DNA of 6,566 nt from Candidatus Iainarchaeum sp. GTDB taxonomy: Archaea > Iainarchaeota > Iainarchaeia > Iainarchaeales > JAXPJC01. Under the pieces are notes generated by a model, which saw nothing but the letters and a program-made list of their open reading frames with translations, was not told the origin of the DNA and searched no databases. The translations under genes were made by a program, and so were the position numbers. Of this stretch, positions 1 through 5,179 are shown piece by piece. Every line of letters begins with the position of its first letter. Positions within the stretch are counted from its first letter, which is position 1. The stretch covers positions 1 through 6,566 of the forward strand of contig JAGVWD010000029.1 of NCBI GenBank assembly GCA_018304445.1. Reading direction: 5' to 3'.

Positions 1-945
1 GCGCAGAAGCGCTTTGAAATCAGTTTCCCCGCCGCCCTGCGCTTTTCCTGTTTCAATTGCCCATTTCATTTCCTTTTCCCAGTTTTTGAGAAGCGCCTCA
101 CTCAAATCCACTGTGAAAATAAAATCAGGCCATATCTTGTCAACAATTCCCTTGTCGAACTTTGTCCTTTGCGCAACAATTTTCCTTGCTTTTTCCGGGT
201 TTTCCTTTACGAATTCCTCAGCCTGAATTAGGGCTTTCAGCAGGCGCTTTGCTGTTTCAGGATTCTTGTCAACAAACTCCCTGTCAGCGCTCAGAAGGTA
301 TTTTGTGGGATACACTCCTTCTGGCAGGGTAAAACGGAGCATCTTTTTGTCTATTTTCTCTTCCGCAAGCGTTGGATAGGGCTCAAAAATTGCAATCCCA
401 TCAACAGAGCCGCTTGCAAGCGTTCCAATCATCTCTTCAGGCTTTTGTGCGATTATTTCAACCCCATCCTTTTCAATTCCATATTCTTTCATGAAGAGAT
501 AGAATGAGAATTCCGGAGTTCCTCCCTGCGAGGTGGATATTTTTCTTGGTTTTGAAAAATACTCTTCAGGGGTTTTGCTGCCATCATCAATTACAAGAAC
601 TGGCGCTTCATTTTCATTTGTCCCTATTTCCGCCAGAATATAGAAGTTATTCCCCTGCATTTTTGCCAGCACTGGGGGAATATCCCCAACAATGGCAAAA
701 TCAAGGTCTTTCGAAAGAAGCGCCTGGAATGCGAATTTGCCTGCTGTGAATTCTGTTATTTCAACATCCAGCGCATTGCTTTTGAAAAAGCCCTCTGCAT
801 CCGCTACTTGAACCAATGCGCTTGCTGGCGTTAATTGCAGGCCAATTTTGACTTTTTCGCTTTTCTGCTCTGAAACGCAGCCTGAGAGAACAATTACTGC
901 TGCAAGCGCAATCAAAATCAAAACAAATGCTGATTCCTTTCTCAT
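1..945 (-). CDS. ABC transporter substrate-binding lipoprotein, NMT1/SsuA/TauA-like (C-terminus cut by window edge)
   Basis: The minus-strand frame is open for 315 codons from the ATG at 945 to the window edge with no stop, so the protein is partial at its C-terminus, probably by only a few residues judging by the usual 320-340 residues. Residues 1-22 form a lipoprotein signal peptide (MRK, then a hydrophobic stretch) ending in the lipobox LSGC, with Cys23 as the lipidated residue. The mature protein has the type 2 periplasmic-binding pattern of the NMT1/SsuA/TauA group: a first strand VKIGLQLTPAS, then ADAEGFF, LDVEITEF, LDFAIVGDIPPVL, and a second-lobe start RKISTSQGGTPEF. Such proteins capture a small solute (sulfonate, nitrate, bicarbonate or a thiamine precursor) outside the membrane for an ABC permease. 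The substrate cannot be told here, and the permease and ATPase are presumably beyond position 1. The start is supported by GGTGAG just upstream. Confidence 0.88.
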   Translation of the reverse strand, partial: MRKESAFVLILIALAAVIVLSGCVSEQKSEKVKIGLQLTPASALVQVADAEGFFKSNALDVEITEFTAGKFAFQALLSKDLDFAIVGDIPPVLAKMQGNNFYILAEIGTNENEAPVLVIDDGSKTPEEYFSKPRKISTSQGGTPEFSFYLFMKEYGIEKDGVEIIAQKPEEMIGTLASGSVDGIAIFEPYPTLAEEKIDKKMLRFTLPEGVYPTKYLLSADREFVDKNPETAKRLLKALIQAEEFVKENPEKARKIVAQRTKFDKGIVDKIWPDFIFTVDLSEALLKNWEKEMKWAIETGKAQGGGETDFKALLR

Positions 946-948
946 TAG

Positions 949-955
949 CTCACCC
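949..955 (-). promoter_or_regulatory. Shine-Dalgarno site of the substrate-binding protein gene
   Basis: On the minus strand GGGTGAG lies three bases before the ATG at 945. GGTGA is the typical archaeal anti-16S motif. The spacing is rather short, but the site agrees with this start and its lipoprotein signal peptide. Confidence 0.6.
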
Positions 956-981
956 GCAATAAGATATGCGCCCTGGTTATT

Positions 982-993
982 CAAATATATGAG
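982..993 (-). promoter_or_regulatory. Probable TATA box of the substrate-binding protein gene
   Basis: On the minus strand CATATATTTGA is the best AT-rich box upstream of the ATG at 945. Its centre is about 42 bases from the ATG, which predicts a leader of about 15 bases carrying the GGTGAG site. Assigned by position and composition only. Confidence 0.45.
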
Positions 994-1013
994 TCTTCCT
1001 GCTTGAGGAGGAC
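993..1013. promoter_or_regulatory. Imperfect inverted repeat between divergent genes, candidate operator
   Basis: The arms GTCTTCCT (993-1000) and AGGAGGAC (1006-1013) pair at 7 of 8 positions around the 5-base spacer GCTTG. The repeat lies between the minus-strand TATA box (982-993) and the plus-strand TATA box (about 1025-1032). This is where a regulator could block or control both promoters. A role as operator for the adjacent TrmB-family protein is inference. Confidence 0.35.
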
Positions 1014-1022
1014 ACATAGATA

Positions 1023-1032
1023 GGTTTATATT
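1023..1032 (+). promoter_or_regulatory. BRE/TATA promoter of the TrmB-family gene, probably leaderless
   Basis: GGTTTATATT is a good archaeal TATA element. Its centre is about 25-26 bases before the ATG at 1054, the usual distance from TATA box to transcription start. No Shine-Dalgarno motif is seen in the bases before the ATG (CGGAAATATTGCT), so the mRNA is probably leaderless. Confidence 0.65.
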
Positions 1033-1053
1033 CTGTTTTTCGGAAATATTGCT

Positions 1054-1800
1054 ATGGACTTCTCCTTTCTGCAGGAACTGGGCCTTACCGGGAATGAAAT
1101 CAAAATATATGAGGCACTGCTCAGGCTTGGTTCTGCCAGCTCCGGAAGAATTACGCATGAATGCGGCTTGCACAGGTCAAGGGTTTATGAGGGATTAAGC
1201 AGGCTTGTTGAAAAGGGCCTTGCAAATTTTGTGAAAAAGGGAGCAATTACATTTTTTGAGGCAACCTCCTCTGAAAAACTGATTGATGTCCTGGAAGAGG
1301 AGAAATTCGGGATTGAGAAGAAAATAGATAAACTGAAAAGAATTCTCCCTGAGCTGAACAAATACCGCGAATCAAAGCCCAAGGCTGAGGCCCATATTCT
1401 GGAAGGCATTGAGGGTTTCAAGGCGATGAGGAGGGATGTGCTAAAGCATGCAGGAAAGGAGCATCTGATGATCGGCTCAATTGCAAGGGAAAACGAGGTT
1501 ATGCCCCTCTTCTTCCAAAAATGGGACAGGGAGAGAATCAAAAAAGAAATCAAGATCAGGGTTTTGTATAAATTTGATGCAAGGGGCAAGCCACTTGCGC
1601 AGAAGCAGGCTTATGCGGAAAAGCGCTTTCTTCCTGAGCACATTTCAAATCCCGCAGTCATAAACATCTATGGCGACAGGGTTGTGAATGTTTTGTGGAA
1701 GGGAAACTATCCACTGTGCTTTGTTATGGTAAACAAAGATATTGCTGATGCCTACAGGAAATATTTTGAGCTTCTGTGGTCTGCTTCTAAGAAATTGTAA
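1054..1800 (+). CDS. TrmB-family transcriptional regulator
   Basis: This 248-residue protein begins with a winged helix-turn-helix of the TrmB type (residues 5-70). Its hallmarks are LGLTGNEIKIYEALLRLG, the recognition helix region GLHRSRVYEGLSRLVEKGL, and a wing before FFEATSSEKL. A predicted coiled coil at about 76-105 (EEEKFGIEKKIDKLKRIL) would mediate dimerisation. The remainder (about 110-248) matches the general pattern of the TrmB C-terminal effector domain, ending in the characteristic YRKYFELLWSASKK. It is shorter than sugar-binding TrmB proteins of about 340 residues, so the ligand need not be a sugar. Members of the family bind DNA as dimers and repress or activate transporter and metabolic genes. 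The divergent substrate-binding protein gene is the obvious candidate target. The start is fixed by the TATA box about 26 bases upstream. No clear oligo-T terminator follows the stop. Confidence 0.9.
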   Translation: MDFSFLQELGLTGNEIKIYEALLRLGSASSGRITHECGLHRSRVYEGLSRLVEKGLANFVKKGAITFFEATSSEKLIDVLEEEKFGIEKKIDKLKRILPELNKYRESKPKAEAHILEGIEGFKAMRRDVLKHAGKEHLMIGSIARENEVMPLFFQKWDRERIKKEIKIRVLYKFDARGKPLAQKQAYAEKRFLPEHISNPAVINIYGDRVVNVLWKGNYPLCFVMVNKDIADAYRKYFELLWSASKKL

Positions 1801-1815
1801 TTAGGCAGCAATTGA

Positions 1816-1838
1816 TTAAAAATAAGAAAAAGAAACAA
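1816..1838 (-). terminator. Oligo-T terminator of the coiled-coil/lipoprotein operon
   Basis: Just downstream of the minus-strand stop at 1848, the minus strand reads as a T-rich tract with runs TTTCTTTTTCTTATTTTT and no hairpin. This is the form of intrinsic terminator used by archaea. It lies in the gap between the convergent TrmB-family and lipoprotein genes. Confidence 0.55.
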
Positions 1839-1847
1839 CAATCCGAT

Positions 1848-2111
1848 TTACTGGAAGGTTGTTTCATCTATTGGAAGTTCCTCAAGCTCGGTATCCTCAA
1901 AGCCCTCAAGGGCATCTGCTGTAGAATCTATGCTTGTGCCTATGTCTGAAACGTTTTCTGCGGTAATGTCTGCTGCGGAACTTCCGGTTCCCTGAATTTG
2001 CGCGCTTGCAAGGACTCCTTCAGCATCGCCTGCCTTTCCGTTCTGCACGCAGCCGAAAAGAAGAAGCAGAACAGCAATCAATGCCATTGGGATTATGTAG
2101 GAGAGCTTCAT
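1848..2111 (-). CDS. Small acidic lipoprotein, unknown function
   Basis: This 87-residue protein has a lipoprotein signal peptide (MKLS, then a hydrophobic core) ending in the lipobox LLFGC, with Cys21 as the predicted lipid-modified residue. The mature part, about 67 residues, is rich in Ser, Thr, Ala, Gly, Asp and Glu. It has no Lys after residue 26, no other Cys and no recognisable fold, and ends in an acidic stretch (EGFEDTELEELPIDE). It is probably an extended, membrane-anchored tail outside the cell. Its ATG overlaps the stop of the upstream 508-residue exported protein as ATGA (2108-2111), so the two are co-transcribed and probably translationally coupled. I do not recognise a family. 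A role as anchor or partner for the upstream protein is inference from this coupling. A T-rich terminator follows directly. Confidence 0.75.
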   Translation of the reverse strand: MKLSYIIPMALIAVLLLLFGCVQNGKAGDAEGVLASAQIQGTGSSAADITAENVSDIGTSIDSTADALEGFEDTELEELPIDETTFQ

Positions 2112-3634
2112 TCTGCTTCGCCCCCTTCTGCATCTGCATTTGTGTCTGCGGAAGCGCCTGTGCCTGAGCCTGTTTCTGCTGTGCCATTTTCAACCGGCGC
2201 ATCGGTTATCGGCTCTATTGCTATTTCTTCCGCAGCTTCGCCTTTCTGCAGCTTGTTGTAGCTGTTGATCAGCTGCTTCAGGATGTGGAACGCATGCTTC
2301 AGTCTCTTGTGCGCATTCTTCACATACTCATGGCCTTCCCCGAGGATTTTGTCTGCATCTTCGGCTGTTTCTGCCGCTTCCCATTTCTCCTTTGCATTTT
2401 CATATGCTTCCCTTGTTCTGTTTATGTCCTCTGCGAATGCGGAAAGCGCATCGCGCAGTTTGCTTGCATCTTTTCCGCGGGATTCCAGCTTGCCAGCCAG
2501 CGCAGACATCCTTGTGTATGCAACCTCCGATTGGCGGATTATTGCCGCAATCCTGCTGTCAAGGGACTTGCCTGCCTGAAGTTTTGACGCCTTTTTTACC
2601 TTTGCAAGATGCGCATTTATTTTTTTGGATTCCTGCACTATCTGCTCTGCTGTAGCCTCCGGGTTTTCAAGGACTGGCTTGTGCGCCTCGAAGCCCGCAA
2701 TCTCCGCATCCACATTCTCAGTGGCAATGCCCTTCCCTTTCAGGGTCTGGAGATGCTTTATTGCTGCATCCACTTGGTCCAAAAGCGCTTCAATTGCCCT
2801 TTTCCTGAGCTCTTCTTTCAGCGCTTCCCTGTTTGCATCTGCATTCGCATCCCTGTAGGCATTTCTTGCCTTGAGGAAGTTCGATTTCGAATCCATGAAG
2901 TATTTTCTGGCTTCGATGAATTCCTCCCTCAGGACCTTGTAGTTCTCCTTTGCTTCAAGGTAGTTCTTCCTGTACTTGTACATTTCAGGAAGTTTTGAGA
3001 CTATGGACTTTATTTCATCGCGGGAAAGCAGTGCCAGTTTGCGTATGCCTTCCTTCCCAAGCTGCGAAAGCTTGTCAAGCCCCCTGCCGCTTGATCCGCC
3101 AAACTTTTCAAGCCCCTCCTTATTCAGCCCGAGCATGTTCTGCAGCGTCTCCATATCAAGCTCGCTGAAATTGTTTATGTCCTCTTTTTTCAGCCCCTTC
3201 AGCTTGTTAAGCTCTTCTTTTTTCAGTGCAGCAATCTTGTAGAGCTGCTCTTTTTTCAGCCCTTTCAGTTTTTCCAATTCTTCCTTGCGCAGCTGGACCA
3301 AAATGCGCAGTTTGCTGCTCACAAGCTGGCCGAAGTTGTTTATGTCCTCTTTTGAAAGTTCCTTGAGCTTATCTATTTCATCTTTCTGCAATGCATTGAT
3401 GTTCCTGAAGATTTCCCTTTTAAGATTCTGGAATTTCTCTATCTCATCGCTTTTGAGGTCCTTGTATTTGTCCAATTCGCCCTTCTTTAGGTCTTTGAGT
3501 TCCTTCAATATTTCAAGCTTGCTGGCATCCATTGCCTTGCCGCTTTCAGCGCCCTTCTCGGCAGCAATTGCCGTTGGCAGAATGCTGAATAGGAAAAGCA
3601 TGGCAACCAGGACTGGAATTATTTTTGCATTCAT
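2108..3634 (-). CDS. Exported repeat-rich coiled-coil protein, unknown function
   Basis: This 508-residue protein starts with a Sec signal peptide (residues 1-25; probable cleavage after PTAIAA). From residue 38 to 213 it consists of sixteen consecutive 11-residue units with consensus L-K-K-E-E-L-x-K-L-K-G, hydrophobic at unit positions 1, 6 and 9. An exact heptad pattern with aromatics follows (residues 224-265), then two similar helical blocks (about 276-348 and 358-450). The tail (466-508) is Gly, Ala, Thr and acid rich and is probably disordered. No transmembrane anchor is seen after the signal peptide and the mature part has no Cys, so it is either released or held by a partner. The long helical build suggests a surface rod, fibre or spacer. 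I know no family for it and assign no enzymatic role. The ATG at 3634 is preceded by a weak AGGGA site. Its stop overlaps the lipoprotein start. Confidence 0.85.
   Translation of the reverse strand: MNAKIIPVLVAMLFLFSILPTAIAAEKGAESGKAMDASKLEILKELKDLKKGELDKYKDLKSDEIEKFQNLKREIFRNINALQKDEIDKLKELSKEDINNFGQLVSSKLRILVQLRKEELEKLKGLKKEQLYKIAALKKEELNKLKGLKKEDINNFSELDMETLQNMLGLNKEGLEKFGGSSGRGLDKLSQLGKEGIRKLALLSRDEIKSIVSKLPEMYKYRKNYLEAKENYKVLREEFIEARKYFMDSKSNFLKARNAYRDANADANREALKEELRKRAIEALLDQVDAAIKHLQTLKGKGIATENVDAEIAGFEAHKPVLENPEATAEQIVQESKKINAHLAKVKKASKLQAGKSLDSRIAAIIRQSEVAYTRMSALAGKLESRGKDASKLRDALSAFAEDINRTREAYENAKEKWEAAETAEDADKILGEGHEYVKNAHKRLKHAFHILKQLINSYNKLQKGEAAEEIAIEPITDAPVENGTAETGSGTGASADTNADAEGGEAE
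2285..2809 (-). repeat. Tandem pair of diverged helical blocks inside the exported coiled-coil protein
   Basis: Residues about 276-348 and 358-450 look like two copies of one helical unit. Each has a first helix leading to a Leu-rich segment (AAIKHLQTLKGKG against RMSALAGKLESRG), then a helix (VDAEIAGFE against LRDALSAFAEDI). Each then has a TAE-containing turn (ATAEQIVQESKKINAHL against TAEDADKILGEGHEYVKNAH) and a Lys-rich helix end. Similarity is by pattern only. Confidence 0.4.
2840..2965 (-). repeat. Six 7-residue repeats with aromatic core positions
   Basis: Residues 224-265 of the exported protein read as six heptads: NYLEAKE, NYKVLRE, EFIEARK, YFMDSKS, NFLKARN, AYRDANA. An aromatic occupies the second position of every unit (Tyr225, Tyr232, Phe239, Phe246, Phe253, Tyr260). 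A small or aliphatic residue occupies the fifth (Ala228, Leu235, Ala242, Ser249, Ala256). This is a canonical left-handed coiled-coil periodicity with unusual aromatic core residues. Confidence 0.7.
2996..3523 (-). repeat. Sixteen tandem 33-bp units encoding 11-residue (hendecad) repeats
   Basis: Residues 38-213 divide without gaps into sixteen 11-residue units, for example LKKGELDKYKD, LQKDEIDKLKE, LRKEELEKLKG, LKKEELNKLKG, LNKEGLEKFGG, LGKEGIRKLAL. The units also form a higher-order repeat of five units (55 residues, 165 bp). Units 2-6 (3293-3457), 7-11 (3128-3292) and 12-15 (2996-3127) align unit by unit, for example LSKEDINNFGQ, LKKEDINNFSE and LSRDEIKSIVS. The DNA of units 5 and 10 agrees at about 27 of 33 bases. 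The period of 11 residues in three helical turns fits an amphipathic helix or a hendecad coiled coil. Confidence 0.85.
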
Positions 3635-3695
3635 TTCCCTTGCTTCCCTTTCTATTTTGAATTTGTGCTTTTCTGCACGCAGATAATGCTGCCGA

Positions 3696-3706
3696 GTTTA
3701 TTTAAA
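3696..3706 (-). promoter_or_regulatory. TATA box of the coiled-coil/lipoprotein operon
   Basis: The minus strand reads TTTAAATAAAC, a strong archaeal TATA element. Its centre is about 68 bases from the ATG at 3634, which predicts a leader of about 40 bases with a weak AGGGA site near the ATG. Confidence 0.55.
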
Positions 3707-3732
3707 TACATTCTTTTTGCGCAGCAAAAAAC

Positions 3733-3800
3733 AAAGCTTTATGCGGGCTTTTTGCGCTGAATTAAGGTTTATGCGCGCCTCTTAAGATTTACGCTCGGTT
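3733..3800 (+). repeat. Three degenerate TATA-like repeats upstream of the membrane regulator gene
   Basis: Three related 18-base elements lie at 3733-3750 (AAAGCTTTATGCGGGCTT), 3763-3780 (TAAGGTTTATGCGCGCCT) and 3783-3800 (TAAGATTTACGCTCGGTT). Their starts are 30 and 20 bases apart. Each begins like a BRE/TATA element (AAGnTTTA), so they may be decayed or alternative promoters, or regulator sites on one helix face. Confidence 0.35.
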
Positions 3801-3807
3801 TAAATTA
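3799..3807 (+). promoter_or_regulatory. TATA box of the membrane regulator/HEPN/kinase-like operon
   Basis: TTTAAATTA is centred 27 bases before the ATG at 3830, which places the transcription start at or next to that ATG. This indicates a leaderless message and decides between the candidate starts at 3812, 3821 and 3830. Confidence 0.6.
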
Positions 3808-3829
3808 CTTTTTGTGGGAAATGATTTTA

Positions 3830-4594
3830 ATGAAGAAATTGCTCGCTATTGCTGCAATTCTGGTTTTTATCCTTGCTAGTGCGAATGCGGCATATGTGCA
3901 CGGGAAGGTGTATGAGTGGTTTTCTCTGGACGAGCTTGACAATGTTGTAATTGATGTGAATTCTGTCCCGGGGCAGAGATATATTTCAAAAAACGGGGAT
4001 TATGAATTTTTCCTTCCGAGGGGGAATTACAGCCTTCATGCGGAGTATTATGAGGATTCTGCGCTGAAATATGTTGCAGATGAGAATGTGCTTATTGTGG
4101 AGGACGGGAATTACATTATTGATTTGATAATGCTCCCTGCAATTGATGATGAGGCTTTGCCTGAATTCCCTGATGCTGATATTGATATTGGGGATGAATT
4201 GAGCGCAGGGGAGTTCAACCCGCTTTATTTTGCCATTGCATTTGCCGCATTCATTGCAGTAATTGCAGCAGCCTTTATTTTCTTCAGGAAGAAGATAAGG
4301 AATATTGAGGAAACTGCAGTCCCAATAAGATGGGATCCGGAAAAGGCAGCGCATGGGGCGCAGCAGGTGGAACAGCAAAATGCGCAATATGCGCCGGACA
4401 AGTATGCAAAAGAGGTTATTGAGGCATTGCGCAAGGGCGGAAATCGCCTTACGCAGAAAGAGCTGCGCGACAAAATTACAAGCATTGGAGAGGCTAAAAT
4501 CTCACTGATAGTGAGCGAATTGGAAGATGCAGGGATAATTAAAAAAATAAAGCGCGGAAGGGGAAATATAATAATACTGAAGGAGGGTAATTAA
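3830..4594 (+). CDS. Membrane-tethered winged-helix transcriptional regulator (COG2512-like)
   Basis: With the ATG at 3830 the protein has 254 residues. A signal peptide or first membrane segment (MKKLLAIAAILVFILASANA) is followed by an extracellular beta-rich domain (about 22-103). Its pattern, VHGKVYEWFSLDELDNVVIDVN then NGDYEFFLPRGNYSLHAEY, resembles carboxypeptidase-regulatory-like or other Ig-like folds. An acidic linker, one transmembrane helix (about 132-152) and a basic stop-transfer RKKIR come next. A Gln/Ala-rich cytoplasmic linker leads to a winged helix at about 190-250 (LTQKELRDKI, then EAKISLIVSELEDAGIIKKIKRGRGNIIIL). This layout matches archaeal predicted membrane-associated regulators such as COG2512, one-component proteins joining an outside sensor to a DNA-binding domain. 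The earlier TTG (3812) and ATG (3821) are less likely because the TATA box predicts a start at 3830. Three bases separate it from the HEPN gene. Confidence 0.82.
   Translation: MKKLLAIAAILVFILASANAAYVHGKVYEWFSLDELDNVVIDVNSVPGQRYISKNGDYEFFLPRGNYSLHAEYYEDSALKYVADENVLIVEDGNYIIDLIMLPAIDDEALPEFPDADIDIGDELSAGEFNPLYFAIAFAAFIAVIAAAFIFFRKKIRNIEETAVPIRWDPEKAAHGAQQVEQQNAQYAPDKYAKEVIEALRKGGNRLTQKELRDKITSIGEAKISLIVSELEDAGIIKKIKRGRGNIIILKEGN
4581..4586 (+). promoter_or_regulatory. Shine-Dalgarno site of the HEPN gene
   Basis: AGGAGG inside the last codons of the membrane regulator gene lies 11 bases before the ATG at 4598. It supports that start and internal translation of the operon message. Confidence 0.7.
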
Positions 4595-4597
4595 TAT

Positions 4598-5179
4598 ATG
4601 CGCAAAGAGGCATTTGAGAAGTTTTTCAATGGCATTTCAAAGCAGATGACTGTTGATTTGATTGCAAGAAAAAACGATGGGAAAAATTACTGCACTTCTA
4701 GGGCGGTTGATGGAAAGCTGCCTGTTTTTGATGCGCTTGATTTATTTGATAAAACCGAATGTTTGGTTCTCAATGACGGCAGAGTTATTGAGCGCAGTTT
4801 TATGCTAAAAAGGCCACTGAGGGTTGCTTTTTTTGCTTTGCTGACAGAAATAGAATCAAGGCTTTATAGGATTAGCGAATGGTGCAATAATCCAATAAAG
4901 GAGCTGAATGAAAAAAACCTGAACGATTTTATCAGATGCCTGCTTGAAAACGGAAATTTGTTTTCTTACCAGACAATTTACAAGAGCAAAAAGGAATTCC
5001 GTGAGGATTTGAAGGCAATAAGCGCATTCAGAAACACTGTTATGCACGTGACAAAGCGCTTTGAAACTGAAACGGATTTTGAGACTGTTGTAAAAAGGAA
5101 GAAGCAGGCGCTGAAACTTATTGAGGCACTGGGGCAGATACTTGACAGGCAGGAGGCTGTTAAAAATGGCAAGGCTTAA
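4598..5179 (+). CDS. HEPN-domain protein, putative ribonuclease
   Basis: This 193-residue protein has a C-terminal all-helical half with the HEPN signature. A first helix (about 73-95, LRVAFFALLTEIESRLYRI) begins the domain. A later helix ends in FRNTVMH, giving Arg145-Asn146-x3-His150, the R[polar]x3H form of the Rx4-6H catalytic motif of HEPN RNases. A last amphipathic Lys-rich helix spans 160-185. In known HEPN toxins this motif from two subunits forms the RNA-cleaving site. The N-terminal 70 residues hold some predicted strands (CLVLNDGRVI) that I do not recognise. It sits three bases after the membrane regulator gene and overlaps the kinase-like gene by 14 bases, so it belongs to one operon. 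RNase or toxin activity is inferred from the motif and the context. A non-catalytic HEPN scaffold is the alternative. Confidence 0.72.
   Translation: MRKEAFEKFFNGISKQMTVDLIARKNDGKNYCTSRAVDGKLPVFDALDLFDKTECLVLNDGRVIERSFMLKRPLRVAFFALLTEIESRLYRISEWCNNPIKELNEKNLNDFIRCLLENGNLFSYQTIYKSKKEFREDLKAISAFRNTVMHVTKRFETETDFETVVKRKKQALKLIEALGQILDRQEAVKNGKA
5151..5156 (+). promoter_or_regulatory. Shine-Dalgarno site of the kinase-like gene
   Basis: AGGAGG within the end of the HEPN gene lies nine bases before the ATG at 5166. It decides that start over the in-frame TTG at 5121, which would need a longer overlap and has no such site. Confidence 0.75.

Larger units (their letters stand above)
3713..3817. repeat. 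Direct repeats CTTTTTGCGC in the divergent promoter region
   Basis: CTTTTTGCGC occurs exactly at 3713-3722 and 3748-3757. A diverged third copy, CTTTTTGTGG, lies at 3808-3817 next to the regulator start. The first copy is part of a perfect 7-bp inverted repeat, TTTTTGC-gca-GCAAAAA (3714-3730). This lies beside the minus-strand TATA box, suggesting a regulator binding site shared by both operons. The function is inferred from position and repetition only. Confidence 0.4.

Noticed and set aside
14..749. Plus-strand open frames at 14-226 and 504-749
   Set aside because: They lie opposite the substrate-binding lipoprotein, whose minus-strand frame is open throughout and shows a lipobox and family motifs.
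1185..1589. A 134-codon minus-strand open frame inside the TrmB-family gene
   Set aside because: It is an antisense shadow of a well-recognised TrmB-family protein, with no promoter or ribosome binding site.
1801..1815. A terminator for the TrmB-family gene
   Set aside because: The plus strand after the stop is A-rich, not T-rich, and has no hairpin. The nearby tract serves the minus strand.
2996..3523. A CRISPR-like or satellite reading of the 33-bp periodicity
   Set aside because: The units are diverged, contiguous, without spacers and preserved in protein register, so they are coding repeats.
2265..3686. Several plus-strand open frames of 70-133 codons opposite the 508-residue protein
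   Set aside because: Their Ser, Phe, Leu and Cys-rich products are the antisense reading of Lys/Glu-rich repeats. The minus-strand frame has a signal peptide, perfect repeat register and ATGA coupling, which settles the coding strand.
3812..3829. Upstream TTG (3812) and ATG (3821) starts for the membrane regulator
   Set aside because: The TATA box at 3799-3807 predicts transcription starting at about 3830. The protein from 3830 begins with a clean MKKLL signal sequence.
5121..5165. Upstream TTG start for the kinase-like gene
   Set aside because: It would add 15 residues that merely re-read the HEPN C-terminus. The ATG at 5166 has AGGAGG at nine bases.
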